Part shown: positions 42,369 through 51,199 of the stretch, one piece after another
How the letters are laid out: each line of letters starts with the position of its first letter
Numbering within the stretch: position 1 is the first letter of the stretch
Source: Opitutus sp.
Lineage (GTDB): Bacteria; Verrucomicrobiota; Verrucomicrobiae; Opitutales; Opitutaceae
NCBI GenBank assembly: GCA_009695065.1
Contig: SIBR01000020.1
Coordinates: 1-62,555, forward strand
Length of the DNA: 62,555 nucleotides
Direction of reading: 5' to 3'
Translations under genes and position numbers: made by a program
The notes under the pieces: generated by a model
The model's input: only the letters and a program-made list of their open reading frames with translations
What the model was told of the DNA's origin: nothing
Database searches by the model: none

Positions 42369-43877
42369 ATGTCCGCCTTCACTCACTTGCCTCTGGGCCA
42401 ATCCATTCCGGCCAGCCCCCACGCCGTGTCGTGCAGCCTGCCCACGCTCCACGATGTGCGCGGTTACGAAGAGAAGAACCCGGAGACGATGCGCGCCCTC
42501 ACCTCGGGCTACCCGCGGTTCGTCGTGCATCCGTTCGCCCGGCAGCTCGCGGCTCATTTCACCGCCGCGGATCCCGCCCTCGCCGGTCGCACACTCTGGC
42601 TTACCTCATCCGGGCGCATGGCCCGGGGCCTGAGCCGCCACCTTGAGACCGCCGCGGCCGCGCCCCGGCTTTTCTCCCACGAGGGTCTGACCGGCGTCTC
42701 GCACCCGACCTCCCCCGCGACCGCCGCCCGCGCAAAGACCTATCTCCAAAACATTGGGGGCTTCCTGTCCTCGCGCGAAGCGGAGGATCATCTCGTCCGG
42801 CTCGGGTTGCGCGCCGCGCCGTTTGCCGAGGCGCCGTTTGCCGGCGACGCCACCGCCGAGATCCGCCGCGTCCTGCGGCGGGCCCTGCCCGCCTGCGGCG
42901 ACGATGACCTCCTGCTCGCCACCTGCGGCATGAACGCCGTTTTTGCGGGCTTCCGCGCGGCGGCCGACCTGCAGGCCGCGCGGGGCCGCACCGTGTGGCT
43001 GCAACTCGGCTGGCTCTACCTCGACACCATCGCGATCCTCAAGAAATTCACCAACGCGCCGGTCGACTATGTCTACGTGCGTGACACCCTCGATCAGGCC
43101 GGCCTCGAGCGCATTTTCGCCCGGTACGGCGACCGGATCGCCGGCGCGGTCGCCGAGCTGCCGACCAATCCGTTGATCCAGACGCCCGACGTGCTCGGCC
43201 TCGCTGCGCTTTGCCGCCGGCACGGAGCCCACCTGATCCTCGATCCCTCGACCGTCTCGGTCTTTGACGTCGATGCGCTCACCCATGCCGACCTCGTCGT
43301 GTCGAGTCTGACGAAATACACCGCCAGCGAAGGCGATCTCGTCGCGGGCCTGGTCGCGATCAACCCCGCCGGTCCCGATGCGACCGAACTCCGCCGTCGC
43401 GCCGCGGCCGAACTCGAACCCGTCTACGGCCGTGACCTCCGCCGGCTCGCCTGCGAAATCGGTGAGACCGAATCCGTGCTGGCCCGCATCCATGCCAACA
43501 CCGCGCGCGTCGCGGCCTTCCTCGCCACGCATCCGAAAGTCCGCGACGTGTTTTGGGCGCTGCATCCGGCCTCGCGCGCAAACTACCTCCGCATCGCCCG
43601 CGCCCCCGATGCCACCGGCGGCATGATTTCCTTCACGCTGCGCAGCCCGATGGAGCCGTTCTACGACCGGCTGCAGCTGCCCAAGGGCGCCAGCTTCGGC
43701 ATGAAAACGACGCTGATCTGTCCCTACATGTACCTCGCGCACTATGATCTGGTGACCACGCCCGCGGGCCTCGCCGAGCTTTCGGCCAGCAACCTCGACC
43801 CCGACCTGATGCGCCTTTGCTGCGGCACGGAGCCGGCGGAGGACATCATCGCCGTCCTGGCCGAGGCGTTGGGTTGA
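42369..43877 (+). CDS. Long cystathionine gamma-synthase-like PLP enzyme
   Basis: The 502-residue protein has the Cys/Met-metabolism PLP fold: LLLATCGMNAVFAGF, WLQLGWLYLDTIAILKKF, VAELPTNPLIQTPDVLGLA, HLILDPSTVSVFDVDAL (Asp) and VVSSLTKYTASEGDLVAG (PLP Lys). The usual family length is near 400; the extra ~100 residues are at the N-terminus (CSLPTLHDVRGYEEKNPETM, and a region of FAR-LAAHF). Such long forms resemble fungal-type cystathionine gamma-synthases. It probably acts in methionine or sulphur transfer. A long frame upstream of 42369 is not part of the gene; the leader is pyrimidine-rich. Confidence 0.82.
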   Translation: MSAFTHLPLGQSIPASPHAVSCSLPTLHDVRGYEEKNPETMRALTSGYPRFVVHPFARQLAAHFTAADPALAGRTLWLTSSGRMARGLSRHLETAAAAPRLFSHEGLTGVSHPTSPATAARAKTYLQNIGGFLSSREAEDHLVRLGLRAAPFAEAPFAGDATAEIRRVLRRALPACGDDDLLLATCGMNAVFAGFRAAADLQAARGRTVWLQLGWLYLDTIAILKKFTNAPVDYVYVRDTLDQAGLERIFARYGDRIAGAVAELPTNPLIQTPDVLGLAALCRRHGAHLILDPSTVSVFDVDALTHADLVVSSLTKYTASEGDLVAGLVAINPAGPDATELRRRAAAELEPVYGRDLRRLACEIGETESVLARIHANTARVAAFLATHPKVRDVFWALHPASRANYLRIARAPDATGGMISFTLRSPMEPFYDRLQLPKGASFGMKTTLICPYMYLAHYDLVTTPAGLAELSASNLDPDLMRLCCGTEPAEDIIAVLAEALG

Positions 43878-43905
43878 GCGGACGCGCTAGCTCCGCAGGT
43901 ATTTT

Positions 43906-43929
43906 CCCGGGCTCCTGATTTCCACATTT
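43906..43929. repeat. Partial copy of a REP-like element
   Basis: CCCGGGCTCCTGATTTCCAC and the following bases match about 20 of 24 bases of the right arm of the inverted repeat at 61311-61370 (cccgatttcctgatttccac). It lies just before the DUF167 start, which it nearly touches. Confidence 0.5.
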
Positions 43930-43934
43930 CTTCA

Positions 43935-44210
43935 GTGTCACCCCCTTCCCATTGCACGCTCGCGGTGAAAGCGATTCCGAACGCGCCACGCAGCGAAGTC
44001 ACCGGGTGGCTCGGGGAGGTGCTCAAGGTAAAAGTCCACGCGCCGCCCGTCGAAGGCCGCGCCAACGAGGCGCTCTGCGAGTTTCTGGCGGACCGGCTCG
44101 ATCTGCCGCGCCGCGCGATCACGGTCCTGCGCGGCGACACCTCGCGCCAGAAGGTCCTCCGCATTTCCGGCCTCACGCTCGACGCGGTCAAAGCCGCGTT
44201 GAGCAGCTAA
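43935..44210 (+). CDS. DUF167 (YggU) family protein
   Basis: The 91-residue protein starts with GTG. It has LAVKAIPNAPRSEVTGW, then LKVKVHAPPVEGRANEALCE, LAD-LDLPRRAITVLRGDTSRQK-L-I, the whole YggU fold. The family is widespread, of unknown function, and may bind RNA. A strong hairpin follows the stop. The gene lies 57 bases after the PLP enzyme and may share its transcript. Confidence 0.85.
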   Translation: MSPPSHCTLAVKAIPNAPRSEVTGWLGEVLKVKVHAPPVEGRANEALCEFLADRLDLPRRAITVLRGDTSRQKVLRISGLTLDAVKAALSS

Positions 44211-44235
44211 TCCCGCATTCGCCGCCGGTCCGACT

Positions 44236-44273
44236 CCGGACTTCGCCGCCAAAATCGCAGCGGCGAAGGCCGG
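44236..44273. terminator. Strong hairpin between convergent genes
   Basis: CTTCGCCGC at 44241-44249 pairs perfectly with GCGGCGAAG at 44260-44268, with a further CCGG/CCGG pair beyond one mismatch. It lies between DUF167 and the esterase gene, and probably stops transcription in both directions. No T-run is present. Confidence 0.6.
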
Positions 44274-44305
44274 TACTTGAAAAGACCGGGCGTGAACGGC
44301 TGCGG

Positions 44306-46495
44306 TTACCGCAGGAGCCAGGCCGCCGCGTCCTGGGGATTTGCCGTGGCGCCGGCCAACGTCAATTGCCCGGACTTCCTGGACGCGCGATAAAGATTCG
44401 CGACGACCTCGGGTTCCTGCGCTTCGCCGGCGAGCCAGAGCGGGTGCGGGGCCCCGAGCGCCAGCATGCCGGGCAGGTCGAGGTACTTCGCGCCGCCCGG
44501 GAGAAATTGCGGATCGCGGAAGTCGAGCAGCTTCGAGAAGCGGAAGCCGCCCGTGTCCACGGCCGCCCGGTCGATCGCCGCCCCCGCCAGCCCGCGCGCC
44601 GCCGCGACGATCGGTCCGCTGCGGCCAAAGCCCGCCACCGAGACCGACGAGGCCACTGCGCCGGCCGGACTCTTCGTGGTGCGCAGGAATTTCACCAGCG
44701 TGAGTACGTCGTGCGTACGCTGGGCAAAGAGCGCGTGATTGTAGCCATAGGTGTAGCCGGCAAACTCGCGGGGATTGTCCACCACGCGGTTCTGCTTCAC
44801 CGGCTGGCGGCTCGCCAGCGATTCGCCCTGAAAGAGAAGATCGGCGCCCACCACCGCGACGCCCGCGTCGACCAGCCGGCGCACCGCCGGCACCAGCGAG
44901 CCATCCGCGCCAAACAACGCCGACTTGCCGGCTTCGTCGACCCACACCACCGCCCGGCCGCTGGCCTGCTTGGGCACCAGCCAGACCACGGGCAATTCCT
45001 CGCGATGCGTCTGATTGCGCACGAGGCCGGCCAGCTCGGAGTGGTTGCCGCGGTCCTGCTGCCCCCGGAGCCGCCATTCGACGTCGCCCGCCCCGGCCCA
45101 GGTCCGGCCGATGAGCACCTCGACGCCGCCACCGACTTCCTCGCGGAAACGATCGGGTGAAGCGGCACTGTCCTTGAGCTGCTTTTCCGCGTCAGCCGCG
45201 AACCACTGCAACAACGAGCGTTCGAACGCGGGATCCGACGCCCGGGGGGCCGGATGCGCCTCATCCCACACGGTCAATTGCTCGCGCGTAAGCGGCTCGT
45301 AGTCGCGCTCGATCACCGGTTCCTTGGCGCCAAGCCGGAAATGACGGTTGAGCCACGTGTAGAACCCCGACCGCGAGACCGCGTTGTAATTGTGCGGAAA
45401 ATGCTCGCCGCGGTGGAGCATGACGTTGTTCGGCGCGCCAAGCATCGCGTAATGGTCCTTCAGATCGGGAAATCCCTTGGTCGACATTTCCTTCGTCCAA
45501 TCGTTGGCCGTGGTCATGCCCTGCGGTCTGGGCGCGAAGAGCGCGGCAAACTCGATGTTGCCCGTGTCCACGCGCAGCAGCGACGCGTTCTCGCAGGTGC
45601 AGCCGCCCTGCATCGCGGTGCTCACCATCACGGCCGGAAACGAAAGCTTGATCCGCGGATCGATCGCGGCGAGCAGCATGGTCTGCGTGCCGCCGCCGCT
45701 GGCGCCGGTGATGGCCGTGCGTTCCGGATCGACCTCGGGCAGGGTGAGCAGGAAATCGAGGGAGCGAATAGAATTCCAAGTCTGCAGGCCCATGATGCTC
45801 TGCAGCCGGGCCTCGGCCTGCGGGCTGTAGAGACCCCAGTCCGTCGTCGTGTTCATCTCGGGCCGCTGCCGGGCAAACCGGTGCACGATCTCGCGCGACA
45901 ACTGGCGCGAATCCGAGTCGCTCAACATGTCCCACTGCCAGACGACGCAGCCCATGCGCGCGAGTTGCACGCACATCGATTGAAAGCGGCTGCGCCCGCC
46001 CTGTTCGAAGCGCTCCTGCCCCGTGGCGATCTCCTGCCGCAGTTTTTCCGGCGTTTCCTCCAGCAGCCGCGCGTCCTGCCAGTGGCCGTGCCCAAACATC
46101 ACCGCGGGGACCTTGCCCTTGGGATTCTTGGGCCGGTACAGGTTGCCCGTGACGAAAAAGCCGGGGGAACTTTCGAAATAAACTTTTTCGACGGTGTACT
46201 CGGGCCGGTCGATTCGCCCGTGGATGACCGCGTTGAGCGGACCCTTGGTCGGCATCGGCCAAAGGCCCTGCGAAACGAGAATCTGCCGGCGCACGTAGTC
46301 CGCGCGCTTTCCCCACTCCGCCGGCGACTTCGACGGGGTGAAGGGGAAATAGCCGTTCAAATCCTTCGGCGGCTGGAGGCGGACATCATCAGGCATCGCG
46401 CCCTGCGCGAGCACCCGCGGGCCATTAGCGAACACGGGCGGAACGACGAACAAGGCAAGGAGGGTGAGGGAAACCAACGAGCGGGGACTTTTCAT
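44306..46495 (-). CDS. Exported alpha/beta-hydrolase (acetyl xylan esterase-like)
   Basis: The ATG at 46495 gives 729 residues with a signal peptide (LVSLTLLALFVVPPVFA). The body has two hydrolase-like lobes. The first has VPAVMFGHGHWQDA, WQWDMLSDSDS, TAITGASGGGTQTMLLAAID (nucleophile Ser), LFAPRPQGM and a late LHRGEHFPHNYN. The second begins around VWLVPKQASGRAVVWVD and carries VSVAGFGRSGPIVAAA in the nucleophile position. The plan resembles exported acetyl xylan or glucuronoyl-type esterases in polysaccharide-degrading Verrucomicrobiota. Next upstream is a ceramidase gene on the same strand. Confidence 0.75.
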   Translation of the reverse strand: MKSPRSLVSLTLLALFVVPPVFANGPRVLAQGAMPDDVRLQPPKDLNGYFPFTPSKSPAEWGKRADYVRRQILVSQGLWPMPTKGPLNAVIHGRIDRPEYTVEKVYFESSPGFFVTGNLYRPKNPKGKVPAVMFGHGHWQDARLLEETPEKLRQEIATGQERFEQGGRSRFQSMCVQLARMGCVVWQWDMLSDSDSRQLSREIVHRFARQRPEMNTTTDWGLYSPQAEARLQSIMGLQTWNSIRSLDFLLTLPEVDPERTAITGASGGGTQTMLLAAIDPRIKLSFPAVMVSTAMQGGCTCENASLLRVDTGNIEFAALFAPRPQGMTTANDWTKEMSTKGFPDLKDHYAMLGAPNNVMLHRGEHFPHNYNAVSRSGFYTWLNRHFRLGAKEPVIERDYEPLTREQLTVWDEAHPAPRASDPAFERSLLQWFAADAEKQLKDSAASPDRFREEVGGGVEVLIGRTWAGAGDVEWRLRGQQDRGNHSELAGLVRNQTHREELPVVWLVPKQASGRAVVWVDEAGKSALFGADGSLVPAVRRLVDAGVAVVGADLLFQGESLASRQPVKQNRVVDNPREFAGYTYGYNHALFAQRTHDVLTLVKFLRTTKSPAGAVASSVSVAGFGRSGPIVAAARGLAGAAIDRAAVDTGGFRFSKLLDFRDPQFLPGGAKYLDLPGMLALGAPHPLWLAGEAQEPEVVANLYRASRKSGQLTLAGATANPQDAAAWLLR

Positions 46496-46628
46496 GGTAA
46501 TGAGTGGTCGGGGGGAGCAGACGGGGAACCCGTTTGGAACGAACGGGGTTGAGGGAGGGGGGAATGTCATGACGGAGGTTCCGCGTTTCCCCAAGCGCAA
46601 AAAGAACACGCCAAAAAACTGCGTGCGT

Positions 46629-48008
46629 TTACTTGCCCGCGCGGATCGCGGGCGGCGGCGCTTCCCGCAGCAGCCGCACGGCCGTCTCGATCATGAGTTG
46701 CCCGGCTTCGTCGGTCGCCCGGCCGACGGGGCCCATTTCGTAGCCACCCTTCACCTTGTCGCCCGGCATGCCCACGTAGCCACCGCCGCGGCCGTTGGAA
46801 TAACCCAGCACCAGCGTATGCTGGTACGGTGAGCGCTCCTGAATCGAATAACCCAGCTGCACGAGCGGCTCACCCGGCATCGTCACGATCGCGAGCGGAC
46901 CGCACGCGACCACATGGATCTCGGCCGGCGCAAAATCGACTCCCGTCGCCTGCCGCGCCGGGGGCGTCAGCGGCAATCCCACCACGGCCTGCCCGTGATG
47001 AATCGGGCCCGTCGGCAGCGCCACGCTGTTCTTCACCGCGGCCAGCGCCCGGGCGGAAACGCCCTTCGCCATCTCCGCCACCGCCTCGAACCCGCGCCGG
47101 ACCGGCACGATGTCACCGGCACAGCCCTGGACAAAAATCGCCGGCACGCCGAATTCCTCCTTCAACCGGCGCAGGATCGGCGCGGACCAGTCGGCGGAGA
47201 CGCCCCCGGTGAACGGATAGATCGCGACCGAGTGACAGGGCAGATGGAAAAGCGTGGTGATGACCTTGTCGGCAGCATCCCGGAATTGCAGCACGGTCAG
47301 CGTCGGCTCGGTTTTGCCGAAGCGCATCCCGTTGGAAAGGCTGTGCGGATCAGGCGGCGTCATCAACGTTTTCACCGTGCCGTCCGGCTGGATCGGCCGG
47401 CGGTTGAAAACCCATTCGCCGGCATAGGATCGGCCGAGGCGCAGTGTGGCCGGGCGGCGGGCAGCATCGGCCAGCCGCACCGCCTCGGCGCAACGCTTCG
47501 GCAAAGCCGCCACCCAGTCACGGTAGAGGGGATCGGTCTTATGCGCGTCGATCCATTCCTGGACGCGCGGGTCGTTCTGGTGCCCCTTGTTCAACGGCCT
47601 GTCGTCATACCATGGGGAACGGGACGACGAATGTGTGTGCGTCGCATTGATGATCACCTGCGAGGCCGGAATGCCGGTCACCTTCTCGATTTCCTCGCGC
47701 GCCCGCGCCACGGCGGAATCGCCGGCATCGAGCAACTCCCACACCACGAGGGCGACGCGCGTCGCGCCATCGCCGATGACCAACGCGCGCACGTGGAGCG
47801 GATCGTGCACCACGCCGAACGGTTTGTGCGTGGTGTAGTAATTGGTCATTTTCACATCCGGCGTGATATCCACCTCGCCCACCCCGGCCGTGAAGGTCGT
47901 ATCCGCCGCCGCCGGCCGGGCCGGCAGTTGCGTGGCCAATGCCACCAGAGTGAGGAGAACGAAGAGTGGTCGCAGATGCGACGGAGCGGTAGAACCGTTT
48001 GCAGTCAT
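46629..48008 (-). CDS. Second neutral ceramidase-like exported protein
   Basis: The ATG at 48008 gives 459 residues with a signal peptide (FVLLTLVALATQLPARPAAA). It has GVGEVDITPD, VALVVWELLDAG and INATHTHSSSRSPWY, the zinc HTH motif. LFHLPCHSVAIYPFTGGVSAD and FVQGCAGDIVPVRRG complete the catalytic region. It shares the plan of the protein at 16706-18100 but is a distant paralogue. The two sit in different exported-enzyme sets. It is followed by the esterase gene and preceded by a Gfo/Idh gene on the same strand, with gaps of 133 and 119 bases. Confidence 0.8.
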   Translation of the reverse strand: MTANGSTAPSHLRPLFVLLTLVALATQLPARPAAADTTFTAGVGEVDITPDVKMTNYYTTHKPFGVVHDPLHVRALVIGDGATRVALVVWELLDAGDSAVARAREEIEKVTGIPASQVIINATHTHSSSRSPWYDDRPLNKGHQNDPRVQEWIDAHKTDPLYRDWVAALPKRCAEAVRLADAARRPATLRLGRSYAGEWVFNRRPIQPDGTVKTLMTPPDPHSLSNGMRFGKTEPTLTVLQFRDAADKVITTLFHLPCHSVAIYPFTGGVSADWSAPILRRLKEEFGVPAIFVQGCAGDIVPVRRGFEAVAEMAKGVSARALAAVKNSVALPTGPIHHGQAVVGLPLTPPARQATGVDFAPAEIHVVACGPLAIVTMPGEPLVQLGYSIQERSPYQHTLVLGYSNGRGGGYVGMPGDKVKGGYEMGPVGRATDEAGQLMIETAVRLLREAPPPAIRAGK

Positions 48009-48127
48009 GGCGAGGAGCGGAGTTGGAAAATGATCCTGACGAAAACACGAACCGGGAAACGCGAAAGCGGACGGAACGCGCGCCGGCGCCGGGCGCCCTC
48101 GCCCGGGCACTCCGGCTTCGCGACCGG

Positions 48128-49129
48128 TTACTTCCTGGAGTTGAGCGCGATCACCTCGGCGAGCGTCACCGGGGTGCCGCCGCGACGTTTGCTCTCCTCG
48201 GCGGCCTCAAGAAACGTGAAGATCTCAAGGGTTTCCTCGAGCGACACCGGCGCCACCTTGGTCTGGAAAAATTTGAAGATCTCGTGGGTCAGGCCGGTGT
48301 AGGCGCCCGCCTTGTCCCGCGTCTCGTCGACCACAGCCTTCGTACCGAACGCGGTGATGTGCGCCGGACTGGCCGCGTCGCGGATACCATAAAGCACGCC
48401 GACGCGCCCGCCGGACCACGTGCCGGTGACGACATCGGTGTTCTCCGTCGAGACGCGCACCACGCTCTGGCAGCCCGTGCCCATGACGGTGAACATGCCT
48501 TCGGCGGAGTGCATGGCGTAGAAGAAGAGATCGGGCACGTGCGGCTCGATGTGGGCGGGACCGTAGGCGATCACGCCGCGCAGGGAACCGAGGTCGGCGC
48601 TCTTGAGTTTCGTGATTCCGGCGTTGAAGCGATACGAAGAGCTGCTGAACACGGGCGTTTTCGTCTCCCGGGCGAGGCGCACGATCTCCATCGCGTCCTT
48701 CAGGCTGCCGGCAAACGGCTTGTCGATGAACACCGGTTTTCCGGAGGGGAAAACCGCGCGCGCCTGCTCGAGGTGCTGCCGGCCATCCACGCTCTCGATC
48801 AAGACCGCATCCACCAGGGGGAGCAGTTCCTGGATCGAGCCCACGATCTTCACGCCGTATTGCTGCTCGATCTGGGCGGCAAATTTGTCGACGCGGGTGC
48901 GGCTGGCGTCCACCTCGGGACTGCCGCCCTTGAACGCGGCGACGATCCGCGCGCCGACGATCCGGTTGGGATTCTTGGGATCGTTGAAATCCCTCGCAAA
49001 GGCCGGCACGTGCGACGTGTCGGTACCGATGATGCCGATACGGATTTCGGCGGCGCGGGTGAGGCAGGCGGTGAGCAGGACGGCGATGAAGCCGGTCCGG
49101 AGTACAGCGGTGAGGTGCGAAACGTTCAT
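48128..49129 (-). CDS. Exported Gfo/Idh/MocA oxidoreductase (second copy)
   Basis: The ATG at 49129 gives 333 residues with a Sec-type signal (TAVLRTGFIAVLLTACLTRAA), unlike the Tat signal of the copy at 14440. The Rossmann start is IRIGIIGTDTSHVPAF, followed by DAVLIESVDGRQH and VFIDKPFAGSLKDAMEI. The usual EKP lysine is here DKP. The C-terminal domain has LFFYAMHSAEGMFTVMGTGC (His). It heads a likely three-gene transcript with the ceramidase and esterase. Substrate is unknown; T-HV--F sugar-type contexts are common in such exported proteins. Confidence 0.82.
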   Translation of the reverse strand: MNVSHLTAVLRTGFIAVLLTACLTRAAEIRIGIIGTDTSHVPAFARDFNDPKNPNRIVGARIVAAFKGGSPEVDASRTRVDKFAAQIEQQYGVKIVGSIQELLPLVDAVLIESVDGRQHLEQARAVFPSGKPVFIDKPFAGSLKDAMEIVRLARETKTPVFSSSSYRFNAGITKLKSADLGSLRGVIAYGPAHIEPHVPDLFFYAMHSAEGMFTVMGTGCQSVVRVSTENTDVVTGTWSGGRVGVLYGIRDAASPAHITAFGTKAVVDETRDKAGAYTGLTHEIFKFFQTKVAPVSLEETLEIFTFLEAAEESKRRGGTPVTLAEVIALNSRK

Positions 49130-49269
49130 AGGGGACGGGGTGATGCCCGCGACGGGCGGTTGAAAACGAGCCGGCGTCGTTATCGGCCGGACTAGCGGGA
49201 ACGGCAAGGCGAAGCTTGATCCGCCGCCGGCAACGGGCCGGTCCCGCGCACCGATTTTCTCCCGAGCGC

Positions 49270-49387
49270 GCGCCGGCGCGGGAAATCAGCATTGTAATCG
49301 GAGCGTTCATCGGCGCGCGCTACCTCAAGGAAGCCGATGGCCGCCGTCGCCATGGCCGCCGGTGTGATCGCGCTGGCACTCGGTTGA
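49270..49387 (+). pseudogene. 3' stub of a DMT/EamA-type transporter
   Basis: The frame reads AREISIVIGAFIGARYLKEA, then after a frameshift near 49340 MAAVAMAAGVIALALG and a TGA at 49385-49387. Both pieces match the last two helices of EamA transporters (RE-S-V-GA--GA-LKE and A--MAAGV-AL). Nothing transporter-like lies before 49255. So only about 40 codons of the C-terminus remain. No active copy is visible in the window. Confidence 0.55.
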
Positions 49388-49416
49388 GAAATTTTCCACC
49401 GTCGGAAACCCCCGCC

Positions 49417-49773
49417 GTGAAAAACCATGTGCTCTGGCTCGTTGTAGCCTTCGCCGCCCTGATGGTGGCAACGGTCTTCCTGCTGTGGAAACGGACGCGG
49501 TCGGCCGCGCCGGAGGTGGGCCGGCGGCCGCCCAGCGAATCGCCGTTTTCCCCGCCCGCCGCCAATCAGGCGGCGACCAAAATGCCGGCTCCCGTGCTGC
49601 CCATCGAAAATGGCAAGACGATCGATTTCTCCACCGGCGTGCCCATCGTGCGCGACGCCGCCAAGGAGCGGGCGATCATCCGGCGTTCGCTGAAGAAAAT
49701 CGAGGCCGCGAACGAAGGCGTGAAATTCGGGCCGCTGCCGCCGAGGAGAAACGGTCAGAAAATCGCCCCGTAG
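49417..49773 (+). CDS. Small single-pass membrane protein, unknown function
   Basis: A GTG at 49417 opens a 118-residue protein with a transmembrane helix (VLWLVVAFAALMVATVFLLW), a Pro/Ala-rich linker, then ENGKTIDFSTGVPIVRDAAK and a helix with Arg/Lys (ERAIIRRSLKKIEAANEGVK). The N-terminus is inside and the C-terminal part is likely outside the membrane. The longer frame that begins at 49216 belongs to the dead transporter stub and is excluded. I do not recognise a family. It converges with the cell-envelope cluster. Confidence 0.55.
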   Translation: MKNHVLWLVVAFAALMVATVFLLWKRTRSAAPEVGRRPPSESPFSPPAANQAATKMPAPVLPIENGKTIDFSTGVPIVRDAAKERAIIRRSLKKIEAANEGVKFGPLPPRRNGQKIAP

Positions 49774-49795
49774 CCGCTGCGCGCGGAGGTCCGGG

Positions 49796-50641
49796 TCAGG
49801 GGTTTTTTCCGGTCAACATGTCTTCCATCAGCGCGAGCGCGGTCGCCTCGGTGATGTCGCGCACGTCGAACTGCCGGATCACGCGACCCGCCTGCACGCC
49901 TTTGCCGAGAATATCGCTCGCCGAGGCCTGGCCGACGATCGCGGAATCCTTGAGCCGGATCGCCGTCGCCTGAATGTCCGGCACGGCGACCGTGGTGTCG
50001 CCGGAGACCTCGGGCACGGTGAGGTTACGGCTCGAAATGAGCACCTCGATCGCGATGTCCGCAATGTTGGCCAGCGCCGCGCGATCCTTCGCGGCGACAT
50101 CTCCCACGAGGCGGGAGCCGGCCTGCTCGGGCAGGAGCGCGGCGGCCGCCTTCTGGTCGGCGAGCGTGGCGCCGGCATGACGAAACGCCCGGCCAAAAAG
50201 CCGCTCGACATCCCGCACCGTCTGCTGGTCGGCCAGCGTGAGCGCCGGCGCTTCCGAAATCTTGTAGGTATTTTCGCCGCTGCGCTTCTGCGATTTGTCG
50301 GCGGTTTCGTAGCGCTCGGTGCGACCGACAAGCTTCATCCCGGACGAGGTGTCGACCAACGCGCGGTTCACGTAGATCACCACGCGCGGCGCATGGTCGG
50401 TCACCTCGTAGGCCCGGCGAAATCCCTTGATGATGCCCTCGGCAGTCTGCCGCGCGATCAACGTGTCACCCGTGGGACCGTAGACGCGTTGCGGGCCGAA
50501 GTCTGGCGGCGAGCCTTCGTTCCGCGGGAAGGCCTGGGTCACGGGCGGAGCCGTCGGGAGCAACTGGTCGTTGGCTTGCGCGAGAACGAACGGCGTAAGG
50601 CCGGCGACAAGCGAGACGAGCAAAAGAGGGCGGACATTCAT
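49796..50641 (-). CDS. Exported protein of unknown function, last gene of envelope cluster
   Basis: The ATG at 50641 gives 281 residues with a signal peptide (PLLLVSLVAGLTPFVLAQ). A middle segment has PRVVIYVNRALVDTSSGMK, and the later part has ADIAIEVLISSRNL, then VAVPDIQATAIRLKDSAIVG and a final helix (ITEATALALMEDML). This alpha/beta layout with RVVIYVN and AIEVLIS strands could be the CsgG/FlgO-like anticodon-binding-type fold, as in the LpoB-like neighbour, but the match is only structural in style. It is the fifth gene after the glycine-zipper gene on one strand. Confidence 0.5.
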   Translation of the reverse strand: MNVRPLLLVSLVAGLTPFVLAQANDQLLPTAPPVTQAFPRNEGSPPDFGPQRVYGPTGDTLIARQTAEGIIKGFRRAYEVTDHAPRVVIYVNRALVDTSSGMKLVGRTERYETADKSQKRSGENTYKISEAPALTLADQQTVRDVERLFGRAFRHAGATLADQKAAAALLPEQAGSRLVGDVAAKDRAALANIADIAIEVLISSRNLTVPEVSGDTTVAVPDIQATAIRLKDSAIVGQASASDILGKGVQAGRVIRQFDVRDITEATALALMEDMLTGKNP

Positions 50642-50705
50642 GGCGAACACGGGTTGTCCCTTCCGGGCAAAATCTAAGATGGAGCGGGCCGTTGGGTAAT
50701 CGCGT

Positions 50706-51149
50706 TCACCGGGCCTGGCGGACCCGCACGGTGTATTTCTTGGCGCTAGGCGACGTGGACGAGAAACGTACGGCCTCGGTGGCATTCTCGGAAAGGATGA
50801 GCGTGTTCCACGGGGTTTCGTCTCCGGTGGAGAAACCCTGCGCGTCCTTGAACACACAGCTCACCTGCACCTGGATGCGGCGGCTCTCGCGGTTCTTGAC
50901 GTTGGCCACGACCTCCAGCCGCCCGTCGGCCAGCGGGATTTCCTGAATGCCCGTGCAGGTGACGGAGTACTGCGCCGCCTGGTCGAGCAGCACGAAGCGG
51001 TCGGTGTTTTCGAGCGTGAATTTTGTCGAGTCGATCGGCGGGAAGGGACCGGTCGGCGCGGCGCAACCCCCGGACAATCCGAGGGCCGCGGCCAAAACGA
51101 GGAGGGAGACGGATCGCTTGGTGAGACCGGCGGTACGCTTGGTTTTCAT
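50706..51149 (-). CDS. YcfL/DUF1425-like lipoprotein
   Basis: The 147-residue protein has a lipobox (LGLSGGC at about residues 23-29). The mature part has RFVLLDQAAQYSVTCTGIQE, LEVVANVKNRESRRIQVQVS, CVFKDAQGF and ETPWNTLILSENATEAVRF, the YcfL/DUF1425 beta-sandwich. In Gammaproteobacteria this family sits next to lpoB, which agrees with the arrangement here: COG3014-like gene 50 bases upstream, LpoB-like gene beyond it. An accessory part in the envelope is inferred; its exact role is unknown. Confidence 0.75.
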   Translation of the reverse strand: MKTKRTAGLTKRSVSLLVLAAALGLSGGCAAPTGPFPPIDSTKFTLENTDRFVLLDQAAQYSVTCTGIQEIPLADGRLEVVANVKNRESRRIQVQVSCVFKDAQGFSTGDETPWNTLILSENATEAVRFSSTSPSAKKYTVRVRQAR

Positions 51150-51199
51150 GGTCGGATCGAATCAGGTGTGCAGAGTCAGGTGTGCGGTGAGACTGCCAT

